Shown here: positions 36,079 through 44,888 of the stretch, one piece after another
How positions within the stretch are numbered: position 1 is the first letter of the stretch
Layout: every line of letters starts with the position of its first letter
Assembly: GCF_014701195.1 (NCBI RefSeq)
Contig: NZ_AP018712.1
Location: 62,001-126,000, forward strand
Length of the DNA stretch: 64,000 bases
Direction: 5' to 3'
Source: Tepiditoga spiralis
Lineage (GTDB): Bacteria; Thermotogota; Thermotogae; Petrotogales; Petrotogaceae
Program-made: the position numbers and the translations under genes
Notes under the pieces: model-generated
Database searches by the model: none
What the model saw: the letters and a program-made list of their open reading frames with translations, nothing else
Told to the model about the DNA's origin: nothing

Positions 36079-36436
36079 AATAGATAAACACAGTGGTATT
36101 CCTGCTTATATACAAATTATGAATCAAATAAAAAAAGAAATTTATTTAGGTTATTTAAAAACCAATGAAAAACTCCCAACAATACGTGAAATGCAAAAAA
36201 TATTTTCTGTAAATATAAATACAGTATCAAGAGCCTTAGAAAAATTATCTTTAGAAGGACTAATTGAATCTCAACATGGAGTAGGATACTTTGTTCGTAA
36301 TAACGCACCAATAGATGAAAATTTTATAACTTTAATAAAAACACTCGTAAAAAAATTAAAAAACAACAAAATGTCTCTTGATACAGCAATACTAATATTT
36401 GAGGAGGTATGGAAAAATGAACAACATGATCAATAA
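36068..36436 (+). CDS. YtrA-type GntR transcriptional regulator
   Basis: 122 residues: a winged helix with GIPAYIQIMNQIKKEIYLGYL, LPTIREMQKIFSVNINTVSRALEKLSLEGLIES and HGVGYFV, then a short helical dimerisation tail. This is the YtrA subfamily, which regulates ABC operons in cis. The start at 36068 has AAAAGGAAT and overlaps the preceding gene by 11 nt. Confidence 0.92.
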   Translation: MFTKIDKHSGIPAYIQIMNQIKKEIYLGYLKTNEKLPTIREMQKIFSVNINTVSRALEKLSLEGLIESQHGVGYFVRNNAPIDENFITLIKTLVKKLKNNKMSLDTAILIFEEVWKNEQHDQ

Positions 36437-36986
36437 ATTAGAAGCATACTTTATGAAAGAATTTTTTGAAAAAAATGGAAAATTAATTGTTTTTTTTCTA
36501 TTAATGCTCATACCAAACTATGAATCAAAAACTATTTTTTTATTTTTATTTTCAGTTTCATTCTTAAGCTCTGACATATATCATGGAAGGTATTCCACAC
36601 TTGGAGCACTTCCGTTTTCAAGAATAGAAATTTTTGTTTCTGCATATACATTTTTAATCTCAATAGTATTTGTATCTCAATTATTAGCTGGAACTCTTGG
36701 AATGCTTTCTTTAACTGATACAATTACTAATTTACTTATTCCATCACTAATATTTGTAACTGCTTATTTTTCAATATCAATGATATTTGTTCAAAATTCT
36801 TTGAACAATTTGGTATTTCCATTATTAATATTTTTTGCCGATGGAATATTAAGCTCTTTGCCAAACAACATCTTCAAAAACATAAGCCCTTTTATTCAAG
36901 AAAACACACTGTACTCTTTGATATTTGCTTTTATTCTATTGATAATAGCAGGATATCTTTTTATTGAAAAGGGGGTGCAAAAATGA
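36417..36986 (+). CDS. ABC transporter membrane subunit of the YtrA-type operon
   Basis: 189 residues with about six hydrophobic segments (LIVFFLLMLIPNY, FLFLFSVSFL, FVSQLLAGTLGML, LIPSLIFVTAYFSIS, LVFPLLIFFADGI, LIFAFILLIIAGYLF). Weak resemblance to ABC-2 permeases; the role rests on its position between the regulator and the ATPase. The start has GGAGG upstream and overlaps the regulator gene. Confidence 0.75.
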   Translation: MNNMINKLEAYFMKEFFEKNGKLIVFFLLMLIPNYESKTIFLFLFSVSFLSSDIYHGRYSTLGALPFSRIEIFVSAYTFLISIVFVSQLLAGTLGMLSLTDTITNLLIPSLIFVTAYFSISMIFVQNSLNNLVFPLLIFFADGILSSLPNNIFKNISPFIQENTLYSLIFAFILLIIAGYLFIEKGVQK

Positions 36987-37813
36987 TAAATGTTATCAAG
37001 GTAAACAAAAGTTTTAAGAATAATCCTGTTTTAAACAACATAACCTTTCATGTAAAAAAAGGAGAAATATTCTCTTTAATAGGTCCAAATGGTGCAGGAA
37101 AAACAACAACTTTGAGATGTATATATGACGAACTCACACCAAACAGTGGAGAAATAAAGATAATGGATCAACATATAAGTTCAAAGTTAAAAGAAAAAAT
37201 AGCAGTTATGCCAGAAGATAGATTTACTTTTAAAAAATTTACAGGAACACAATACTTAAAAATTTGGAAACTTTTATATACAAACTTTGATTTAGAAGTT
37301 TTCAATAAATTTTTAATTCATTATAAATTCAATATGGAACAAACAATAGAAACTTATTCTATGGGTATGAAAACATTGTTTTACCTTGCTTTGACAATAG
37401 CGAGTAATGCTGATTTATTGATACTAGACGAACCAACTCAAAATTTGGATCCAGTTATAAGATACGATATATTGAATATATTAAAAAATTACGCAATAGA
37501 AAAAGGTAAAACAATAATATTATCTTCACATGAAATATATGAACTTGAAGAAATTTCTGATTCTTTTGCAATAGTAACTGAAGGAAAGGTTTTATACACA
37601 GATACGATAGACAACGCAAAAGAAACTCACAGAATATTAAACAAAGGAGAAAAAGTAGAAGGAGAAGTAATATCTTCTGTAAATGAAGAAATTCTTGTAA
37701 AAACAACTGAAAATATAGGAAGATATCCAAATTTTAAAGAAATTTCAATAGGCTATTTAAAACAAAACAAAACATTTACTCCTTTTGAGTCAACATCAAA
37801 AAAATTAATCTAA
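36983..37813 (+). CDS. ABC transporter ATP-binding protein of the YtrA-type operon
   Basis: 276 residues. Walker A GPNGAGKTT, signature region TYSMGMKTLFYLA (a degenerate LSGGQ typical of YtrB-like ATPases), Walker B LLILDEPTQNLDP, H-loop LSSHEIYE. The start overlaps the permease stop (ATGA). With the permease it forms a transporter of unknown substrate, possibly for antibiotic or cell-wall stress. Confidence 0.93.
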   Translation: MINVIKVNKSFKNNPVLNNITFHVKKGEIFSLIGPNGAGKTTTLRCIYDELTPNSGEIKIMDQHISSKLKEKIAVMPEDRFTFKKFTGTQYLKIWKLLYTNFDLEVFNKFLIHYKFNMEQTIETYSMGMKTLFYLALTIASNADLLILDEPTQNLDPVIRYDILNILKNYAIEKGKTIILSSHEIYELEEISDSFAIVTEGKVLYTDTIDNAKETHRILNKGEKVEGEVISSVNEEILVKTTENIGRYPNFKEISIGYLKQNKTFTPFESTSKKLI

Positions 37814-37814
37814 T

Positions 37815-37854
37815 AAAAAACTAATTCATAAGATAGCTTATGAATTAGTTTTTT
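37815..37854 (+). terminator. Terminator of the YtrA-type operon
   Basis: AAAAAACTAATTCATAAG / CTTATGAATTAGTTTTTT around loop ATAG, an 18-bp perfect stem ending in a T run, 2 nt after the ATPase stop. Confidence 0.9.
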
Positions 37855-37906
37855 ATTTATTAAATATTTTTTTAGTTTAAACTAAAAAAATTGTTACATA
37901 AAATGC

Positions 37907-37935
37907 TTGACTTTTGTTTGATTTCAAACTATAAT
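37907..37935 (+). promoter_or_regulatory. Promoter of the 38077 small ORF
   Basis: TTGACT (37907-37912) and TATAAT (37930-37935) with a 17-bp spacer. The leader to the ATG at 38077 is about 135 nt, long for such a small gene; an initial 17-codon ORF lies at 37944-37997. Confidence 0.75.
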
Positions 37936-38076
37936 ATAAGTGTATGGAAGTAAAAATAAAAAACAAGATAATTAATATCCTATTTGTAACTATTTAATAA
38001 AAACAAAAAAATTTTTAAATTAATGTGATTAAATTATCAATAAAGTTTTTTATCAAACTTTTTTGGAGGTGAGATA

Positions 38077-38193
38077 ATGGAAAAAGAAAACAGAAGATTT
38101 ATAGCTTATGATGAAGATTACGAAATAATAAAAGACCAATATAAAGACTTAGATTTAAAGTATGATGAAGAAGGCAACTATTGGTATATATAA
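38077..38193 (+). CDS. Small acidic ORF, 38 residues, unknown function
   Basis: Starts with ATG behind TTGGAGGTGAGATA and stops at 38191-38193. The product is highly charged and tyrosine-rich (begins MEKENRRFIAYDEDYEI, ends DEEGNYWYI), with no membrane segment or cysteine. It has its own consensus promoter, long leader and strong terminator, so it is a complete transcription unit. I do not recognise it. It parallels the 2911 small ORF in design but not in sequence. Confidence 0.55.
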   Translation: MEKENRRFIAYDEDYEIIKDQYKDLDLKYDEEGNYWYI

Positions 38194-38219
38194 AAAGCAC
38201 ACCTAAAGGTGTGCTTTTT
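38192..38219. terminator. Bidirectional terminator
   Basis: AAAAAGCACACC / GGTGTGCTTTTT with loop TAAA, a perfect 12-bp stem between the small ORF and the convergent HD-GYP receptor gene. Confidence 0.9.
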
Positions 38220-40728
38220 ATACTTTATTATACATTTTTTCATATATTTCATTTATTTTATCTCCATAGTATTCCATTATTTTCAATATTTTTTGATTAA
38301 AATGTTCAGGTTTAGTTTTATCATCACCAAAAATTAAAATATTCATAACTTCTTCATGCGTTAATTCTTTTTTATATGGTCTTTTTGATCTGAGTGCATC
38401 GTATATATCGGCTATACTAACTATTTGAGCTTCTATTGGAATATCATTACCCTTTTTCCCAAAAGGATATCCACTTCCATCAAATTTTTCATGATGATAA
38501 AGTGCCATATTTAAAGCTACTTTAAAATGTTCATCGTCTCCAATTAATTTTTTTGCATAAACTGTATGCTTCTTCATTTCTTCCCATTCTTCAGAAGTTA
38601 ACTTACCTTCTTTTTTTAACACAGTAGTTGGAATAAAAATTTTTCCAACATCATGAAGGGGAGCGAAGTTTCCGATTTCTTCGATCATTTGAACATTTAA
38701 CTTAAGTTTTCTTGCTATAAATTCCGAAATTTTTCCAACTCTATAAATATGATTACCCGTAATATCATCATAAGCATCTGCTATCATAGCAAGCTTATTT
38801 GCAAAGTTTAAATATGTATTTTTTAAAGAATTATTATACCTCTTTACTGTAAGAAATACACTTGCAATTTCTTTAAAAGCTTTAGCAATTTCTAAATCTT
38901 CATTAGAAAATACAGAAATTGAATTAATATCTAAGTCAAATGACATTCCACCAACTTTTATTCCATTAGAATAAAGAGGTATTATTATAGAATTTTTCAT
39001 TGTTCTGGTTGCTTCATTAAATTTTTTAGAAATATCTTTTGGTAATCTTCTCTCCTTATTTTCAAGTAAATAATTAATTATTTCAACATCATCACTTTCA
39101 ATAAAGTATTCCCTTTTTAAATTTAATTTTTTTAATTTTTTTATATCATGCCCTATTGCATCTACAAATTTCCAGTCTTTCCCACTATATCTATATACAC
39201 TTCCATAATCAGCTCCAATAGCACTAACAGCAACATTTAATAGTTTAGATAAAAATAATTCATCTCTTTGTTTTAAAGATTCAGAAATATTTTTTACAAT
39301 TCCAATTAAATTAATAAACCTATCTTTTTCTACTCTCGAAGCTATTAGAGCATCTTCAAGTTCTTTGTTAGTTTCTTCAAGCTCTTGATTTTGATCTTTT
39401 ATTTTTTTATTGGCTTTATAAACTTCCGTCATATCTATTGAAACACCAAGAACTGTAGGTTTATTAGTAAGATAACTTTCAAATGGCATTTTTATTGTAT
39501 TAAAAATTTTTTTGTCTCCAATTGGGCTTGTTAAAGTTCTTTCATATGATTTTATCTGTTTTGATTTTATAACTTCTATATTATCAATTAAAAATTGATT
39601 CAATTCATCTTTAGATATCTTCGAATGAACTTCTTGATGGTACTTATTTTCAAGATCTTCAACGGTTGTTCCATAAAAATCAGCATATGCTTTGTTTACA
39701 ACTAAAAACTTACCATCAATATCTTTTATATATATATAATGAGGAACAAGATCTATTATACTTCTAAGTTCTTTTTGCTTTTCTTCAAGTTCTAAGTTTG
39801 TAACTCGCAATTCTTCTTCTTGTGCCATTAATTCTTCATGAGTAGCCTCTAATTGTTCATAAGCTTCTGATAAACTTTGTGTCCTTTTTTCAACTTCTTT
39901 TTTTAATTTTTTAGAATAAAATACAAGACTAAATAATAAAATAATTACCATAAAAATAATATAAAACAAGATATTTCTTACATTTTCTGGTATTTTAAAA
40001 ATAACATTTTTAGAAATGTTATTTCCAATAGATGTATAATAAATTGATTTTTTATCTTTTTTCATACTTATTAATTCAGCATCTATTGAATCTATAAGTT
40101 TTTTATCAATATCATTTCTAAACATAAATTTTATATTTATAGGACTAAAAATAATATTTGTCTTTTTTATATCATAATTACTTTCAATTATTTTTCCGCT
40201 TAATCTTCCTATTACTCCAGCATCTACCTTTTTTCTTTGTAATAAATCAAAAATTTCTTGATAATTTTCAACACCTATTAATTCTGCTTCTATATTGAAT
40301 CTTTTTAAAATATTTTTTAAACCATTTTCTCCTTCGAAATACACATCAGTTTTCATATAAGCTATTTTTTTATTGTTCAAATCCATTATGGAGTTTATAT
40401 TTGATTTTTTTGAAGTGTATAATACTCCCCAATCTGGTATATAAACTTCAGAATTGAACTTAAAAAATTTAGCTCTTTCTGGTGTATAAGCCATATTAGC
40501 AAGAATGTCTATTTTTCTTTTTTTTAATTTATCCATCAAATCTCTTTGAGATGAATAAACAAATTCAATATTAATATTTAAATTTTTTTCGATTTCTTTA
40601 AAAAAATCTATAGTTGCACCCGTTTTACCATTTAATACTAAAGGTGGATATTCATAAATCCCAACTTTCAATGAAAATGATAAAATATTTAAAATAATTA
40701 AGATAAAAATAAAAATTTTATTTTTCAT
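38218..40728 (-). CDS. Receptor HD-GYP protein (SBP_bac_3-TM-PAS-GAF-HD-GYP)
   Basis: 836 residues. Signal peptide, then a type 3 solute-binding domain (about 20-245: VGIYEYPPLVLNGKTGATIDFFKEI, DILANMAYTPERAKFF), a membrane segment (about 257-277), a coiled coil rich in Glu, a PAS domain (about 320-430: IDLVPHYIYIKDIDGKFLVVNKAYADFYG), a second coiled coil, a GAF domain (about 480-640), and an HD-GYP domain with LHDVGKIF and HHEKFDGSGYPFG. It should hydrolyse c-di-GMP in response to a periplasmic amino-acid-like ligand. Confidence 0.93.
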   Translation of the reverse strand: MKNKIFIFILIILNILSFSLKVGIYEYPPLVLNGKTGATIDFFKEIEKNLNINIEFVYSSQRDLMDKLKKRKIDILANMAYTPERAKFFKFNSEVYIPDWGVLYTSKKSNINSIMDLNNKKIAYMKTDVYFEGENGLKNILKRFNIEAELIGVENYQEIFDLLQRKKVDAGVIGRLSGKIIESNYDIKKTNIIFSPINIKFMFRNDIDKKLIDSIDAELISMKKDKKSIYYTSIGNNISKNVIFKIPENVRNILFYIIFMVIILLFSLVFYSKKLKKEVEKRTQSLSEAYEQLEATHEELMAQEEELRVTNLELEEKQKELRSIIDLVPHYIYIKDIDGKFLVVNKAYADFYGTTVEDLENKYHQEVHSKISKDELNQFLIDNIEVIKSKQIKSYERTLTSPIGDKKIFNTIKMPFESYLTNKPTVLGVSIDMTEVYKANKKIKDQNQELEETNKELEDALIASRVEKDRFINLIGIVKNISESLKQRDELFLSKLLNVAVSAIGADYGSVYRYSGKDWKFVDAIGHDIKKLKKLNLKREYFIESDDVEIINYLLENKERRLPKDISKKFNEATRTMKNSIIIPLYSNGIKVGGMSFDLDINSISVFSNEDLEIAKAFKEIASVFLTVKRYNNSLKNTYLNFANKLAMIADAYDDITGNHIYRVGKISEFIARKLKLNVQMIEEIGNFAPLHDVGKIFIPTTVLKKEGKLTSEEWEEMKKHTVYAKKLIGDDEHFKVALNMALYHHEKFDGSGYPFGKKGNDIPIEAQIVSIADIYDALRSKRPYKKELTHEEVMNILIFGDDKTKPEHFNQKILKIMEYYGDKINEIYEKMYNKV

Positions 40729-41042
40729 AAACTTCTCCTTTAAAAAAGATCTCTTACATTAATCATAACTAATTGTTATTTTTCTTAATTATAATACATT
40801 TTACATTTTTTTACAAATAGATAAAAATAATTTATTGAAACTTTAAGTTAATAATTTGTTTCTTAATTATACGATTAAAAATAAATACATTATATTTTTT
40901 ATCAAAAGTTATTTAGAAATAAAATTGTATAAATAACACTTTATTTTATACGAAAAATTAATTTTTTATTGTGTTTTATAATATTCAAAAAATTGATAAT
41001 TTAATAAAAATTAAAAATAAAAATTGTTTGTACCTTCAAAAC
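40729..41042. other. AT-rich intergenic region, no gene seen
   Basis: About 314 bp between the divergent HD-GYP receptor gene and the pdxS control region. I see no ORF with a ribosome site, no tRNA and no stable GC hairpin. It should hold the leftward promoter of the receptor gene. Confidence 0.5.
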
Positions 41043-41125
41043 AAATTGTATTGTATAATTTTAAAATTTAAACACTATTGACAATACAATTTTTTTATGA
41101 GATAATACAATTAACAATACAATTT
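41043..41125 (+). promoter_or_regulatory. pdxST promoter with three copies of ACAATACAATTT
   Basis: TTGACA (41078-41083) and GATAAT (41101-41106) with a 17-bp spacer. The 12-mer ACAATACAATTT occurs at 41081-41092 and 41114-41125 as direct repeats 33 bp apart, and in reverse (AAATTGTATTGT) at 41043-41054. The middle copy overlaps the promoter, the last the transcription start. Direct plus inverted sites at about three helical turns recall PdxR (MocR-family) regulation of pdxST. No such regulator is in the window. Confidence 0.7.
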
Positions 41126-41144
41126 TTAAAAAGGAGGATTTTTC

Positions 41145-42032
41145 ATGGAAAATATAAACGAAAGATACAGAATAAATAAGAACCTTGCTCAAATGTTAAA
41201 AGGTGGAGTAATAATGGATGTTACAAATGTAGAACAAGCAAAAATAGCAGAAGAAGCTGGTGCGGTTGCAGTAATGGCGCTTGAAAGAGTTCCTGCAGAT
41301 ATTAGAAAACAAGGTGGAGTGGCCAGAATGTCTGATCCAAAAATGATAAAAGAAATAGTAGATGCTGTATCTATTCCTGTTATGGCAAAGGTTAGAATAG
41401 GACATTTTGTTGAAGCTCAATTACTCGAAGCTATAGGAATCGATTTTATAGACGAAAGTGAAGTATTGACACCAGCTGATGAAGATTTTCATATAGATAA
41501 AACGTCTTTCAAAATACCATTTGTTTGTGGTGCAAGAAACCTTGGAGAAGCATTAAGACGTATAGGCGAAGGCGCTGCAATGATTAGAACAAAAGGGGAA
41601 GCTGGTACTGGAAATGTTGTTGAAGCTGTAAGACATATGAGAACTATAAGTGCAGAAATGAAAAGATTAACAACTTTATCAAAAGAACAACTAATGGCAG
41701 AAGTAAAAAAAATACAAGCACCATACGATTTAATAATGTACGTTGCAAAAAATGGGAAATTACCCGTTGTAAACTTTGCAGCTGGTGGAATTGCAACTCC
41801 TGCTGATGCTGCCTTAATGATGCAACTTGGCTGTGATGGAGTTTTTGTTGGTTCAGGAATTTTCAAATCGGAAGATCCTGCAAAAAGAGCTAAAGCTATT
41901 GTTGAAGCAACAACCCACTTCAACAATCCAGAACTAATTGCAAAAGTTTCAGAAAATTTAGGCGAACCAATGTATGGTCTTGATATAAATGAAATACCAA
42001 AAGAACAAATATTAGCTGATAGAGGATGGTAA
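41145..42032 (+). CDS. pdxS: Pyridoxal 5'-phosphate synthase subunit PdxS
   Basis: Makes PLP from ribose 5-phosphate, glyceraldehyde 3-phosphate and ammonia supplied by PdxT. 295 residues, highly conserved: [93 protein letters not shown] and [40 protein letters not shown] precedes the ATG. pdxT follows at once. Confidence 0.98.
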   Translation: MENINERYRINKNLAQMLKGGVIMDVTNVEQAKIAEEAGAVAVMALERVPADIRKQGGVARMSDPKMIKEIVDAVSIPVMAKVRIGHFVEAQLLEAIGIDFIDESEVLTPADEDFHIDKTSFKIPFVCGARNLGEALRRIGEGAAMIRTKGEAGTGNVVEAVRHMRTISAEMKRLTTLSKEQLMAEVKKIQAPYDLIMYVAKNGKLPVVNFAAGGIATPADAALMMQLGCDGVFVGSGIFKSEDPAKRAKAIVEATTHFNNPELIAKVSENLGEPMYGLDINEIPKEQILADRGW

Positions 42033-42033
42033 T

Positions 42034-42597
42034 ATGAAAAAAGTAGGTGTTCTTGATTTACAAGGTGGTGTTGAAGAACATATAAATTTATTGGATAAAA
42101 TTGATAATGTTGAAAGCATAAGAATAAAAAAAGCAGAACAAATAGATAGTATAGATGCATTAATTCTTCCTGGTGGCGAAAGTACAACTATGAGTAAATT
42201 AATAAAAAAATACAATCTTTCTGAAAAAATTAAAAATTTTAAAGGTCCAATTTGGGGAACTTGTGCTGGTTTAATACTACTTTCTAAAAAAATAGAAAAC
42301 GATGAAAAAACAGAAACACTAAAACTTTTAGATATAACAGTAAAAAGAAATGCATTTGGAAGTCAACTAAACAGTTTTATAAAAAAAGAAAAAATTTCTG
42401 TTTTACAATATCCATTTGAAATGGTTTTTATTAGAGCTCCTATAATATCAAAAACAAATAACAATGTGGAAATAATCGCAAAAACAAATGATAAAATAGT
42501 AGGTATAAAACAAGGAAATATAATAGGAACATCTTTTCATCCTGAATTAACTAATGATAAATCATTTCATGAATATTTTTTAAGTTTAATAAAATGA
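42034..42597 (+). CDS. pdxT: Pyridoxal 5'-phosphate synthase glutaminase subunit PdxT
   Basis: 187 residues, class I glutaminase. GVLDLQGGVEEHINLL at the start, LILPGGESTTMSKL, the nucleophile Cys in GPIWGTCAGLILL, and the His/Glu pair in GTSFHPELTND. It releases ammonia from glutamine for PdxS. It begins 1 nt after pdxS. Confidence 0.97.
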   Translation: MKKVGVLDLQGGVEEHINLLDKIDNVESIRIKKAEQIDSIDALILPGGESTTMSKLIKKYNLSEKIKNFKGPIWGTCAGLILLSKKIENDEKTETLKLLDITVKRNAFGSQLNSFIKKEKISVLQYPFEMVFIRAPIISKTNNNVEIIAKTNDKIVGIKQGNIIGTSFHPELTNDKSFHEYFLSLIK

Positions 42598-42616
42598 GAG
42601 CAAAAGCTCTCATTTT
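42591..42616. terminator. Bidirectional terminator between pdxT and priA
   Basis: AAAATGAGAGC / GCTCTCATTTT with loop AAAA, overlapping the pdxT stop and 2 nt from the priA stop. Confidence 0.85.
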
Positions 42617-42617
42617 A

Positions 42618-44885
42618 TTATAATAAAGTACTTGGTGGATTTACATAAACTTTTATATTCCTAAAATTTTTTAAAACATTTCTTAAACTTTCTATATTTA
42701 TATTACCTCTCAATATTATTTGTTTTCTGTATTTATTTTTTATCCTTGAAATTATTGGATCAACTGGTCCCATAATTTCTCTTGTAATTTCTTTTACTTC
42801 ATTAAAAATTTCTCTTGAAATTTTTTCACAATTTTTTTTATCTTCTTCATAAACCATTATAATAATCATATCAGAAAATGGTGGATATCTAAATTCTTTT
42901 CTTTCTTTTATTTCATGGTTTAAAATCATAGTATAATCATGATTTTTTGCAGCTTTATACAACTCTTCTTCTGGTTTAAATGTTTGAATTAAAACTTTTC
43001 CTCTTTCTTTTCTTCCTGAACGTCCACCAACTTGTAAAATTAAAGCTCCAGTAGATTCATATGCGGAGTAATCTGGAAAGTTTGAATATCTATCAGAATC
43101 GAGGACAACAACCAAATGTAAGTCTTCTATATCCAAACCTTTTGTTATCATCTTTGTTCCTACTATTATTTTTTTTCCAGGTTCTTTCATATAATTAAAG
43201 GTTTTCTTAAGTTCTTCATAACTTCTAATAACTGTTCTATCAACTCTTAAAATTACTTCTGATGGAAATAGTTTCATTAATTCATTGACTACTCTTTCAG
43301 TTCCATATCCACGGCTTTGAAGATTCACATTTCCACAATTTGGACAAACACTTGGAACTTTTTCTTCTTTTCCACAATAATGACACTTTAATTTCATATC
43401 ATTTTTGTGAAAAGTTAAAGATACATCACATTCACTGCATTTAAAAATATATCCACAATCTGGACACATAATATAATTTGCATATCCTCTTGTCGGTGTA
43501 AAAATTATTATTTTTTTATCTTTCTCTAAAGTTTTTTTTATTTCTTTTATCACTTTTTTACTAAATATCCAGCTTATTTTTTCTTCTTCTTTCATATTTA
43601 TTATTTCCACTTCTGGCATCTTAGAAAATATTCTTTTTTCTATTTTTTCCATATAAAATTCATTGTTAATAGCTCTATAATAATCTTTTACTCTTGGAGT
43701 AGCCGAAGCTAATACTAATTTTATATTCTCTATTTTACTTCTAATGAAAGCAGCTTCAACTCCATCATAAATAGTTCCTTCACTTTGATAATAAGAAGTA
43801 TCGTGTTCTTCATCCATTATTATCATACCAAGTTCTTTAACTGGTATGAACAAAGCACTTCTTGTACCAACAATTATATCTGTTTTTCCATTTATCGAAT
43901 CATACCATGTTTTTAATTTTTCAGAGCTTGTTAAAGATGAATGATACAACGAAACATTGTATTCAGCAAATCTATTTTTTATTCTATTCACTAATTGTGG
44001 AGTTAGAGAAATTTCTGGTATTGTTATTAATATCTTTTTCCCATTTTCTAAAAGTGGTTTTGCAATTTCGAAAAAAACTTCTGTTTTTCCACTTCCTGTA
44101 ACTCCATAAAGTAAATGTGGTTTATCATTTAACGCATTTATTTCATTAACAACTTTTTGTTGTTCATCAGAAAGAATTATTTTTTTATATTGATAAATTT
44201 GAGATTCATTTACTTCACAAATTATATTTTTTTTCATTAATGTTTTTAAAACAGTAGTTCCATGTTTTAATATACCTAATTCATAAAGTTCTTTTTCATT
44301 TATAATATCTTTCATATTTAAGTAGTTAACAACTGACATCGCTGTATTAGATATTTTTATTTTCATAATTTCTTCAATACTTTTATTTAATTTAAAAAAA
44401 CTTTCTTTTTTTTCTTTTGTTCTTTTTATATGAAGTTCTAACTTTACAATTCCATTTTTAGATAATTCTCTAATCTTTTTATTTGCTACACTCTTACTTT
44501 TAAAATTTTTATAAAATTCATTTAAAAAGATTGGTTTTTGAAATGGTGCTAATGGACTAATTGGAACTACTTTTAATTTATACATATCAGAAGAAATAGG
44601 AGGAAAAAATAATTTTGAAGCTTCTCCAAGAGAAATAGCAAAATTTTTAGATATTTCTTCTATTATTTTTATATGTTTAAAAGTAATTAAAGGTAGTTCA
44701 TCAATTATAAACTCTATTTCTTTAACTTTAAATTCAGGTATTTTTTCAACTTTTTTATAAATTAAAGCTGGTATCATTTTATTTCTTAAGTTTATCATTA
44801 CTCTTTGTCCAACTTCAAGTTTTAATTCTGTTGAATATGTATAATAATCTAAATTTGTAAAAGGTATTACTTCATAATAATTCAT
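42618..44885 (-). CDS. priA: Primosomal protein N' / replication restart helicase PriA
   Basis: 755 residues, full length. N-terminal 3'-DNA-end-binding domain, Walker A LLYGVTGSGKTEVFFEIAK, DEEH box IIMDEEHDTSYYQSEG, ATPRVKDYY, the zinc-binding cysteines in MCPDCGYIFKCSECDVSLTFH and LKCHYCGKEEKVPSVCPNCGNVN, and helicase motifs VGTKMITKGLDI and LQVGGRSGRKERGKV. It reloads the replisome at stalled forks. Confidence 0.97.
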   Translation of the reverse strand: MNYYEVIPFTNLDYYTYSTELKLEVGQRVMINLRNKMIPALIYKKVEKIPEFKVKEIEFIIDELPLITFKHIKIIEEISKNFAISLGEASKLFFPPISSDMYKLKVVPISPLAPFQKPIFLNEFYKNFKSKSVANKKIRELSKNGIVKLELHIKRTKEKKESFFKLNKSIEEIMKIKISNTAMSVVNYLNMKDIINEKELYELGILKHGTTVLKTLMKKNIICEVNESQIYQYKKIILSDEQQKVVNEINALNDKPHLLYGVTGSGKTEVFFEIAKPLLENGKKILITIPEISLTPQLVNRIKNRFAEYNVSLYHSSLTSSEKLKTWYDSINGKTDIIVGTRSALFIPVKELGMIIMDEEHDTSYYQSEGTIYDGVEAAFIRSKIENIKLVLASATPRVKDYYRAINNEFYMEKIEKRIFSKMPEVEIINMKEEEKISWIFSKKVIKEIKKTLEKDKKIIIFTPTRGYANYIMCPDCGYIFKCSECDVSLTFHKNDMKLKCHYCGKEEKVPSVCPNCGNVNLQSRGYGTERVVNELMKLFPSEVILRVDRTVIRSYEELKKTFNYMKEPGKKIIVGTKMITKGLDIEDLHLVVVLDSDRYSNFPDYSAYESTGALILQVGGRSGRKERGKVLIQTFKPEEELYKAAKNHDYTMILNHEIKERKEFRYPPFSDMIIIMVYEEDKKNCEKISREIFNEVKEITREIMGPVDPIISRIKNKYRKQIILRGNINIESLRNVLKNFRNIKVYVNPPSTLL

Positions 44886-44888
44886 TTT

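Noticed and set aside
33685-40728. c-di-GMP riboswitches near the HD-GYP and GGDEF genes
   Set aside because: I looked for GEMM-like GC-rich motifs in the upstream regions and saw none; the leaders are AT-rich without the conserved core.
41489-42215. Long open frames antisense to pdxS and pdxT
   Set aside because: They mirror strongly conserved genes on the plus strand and have no ribosome sites; codon shadows.
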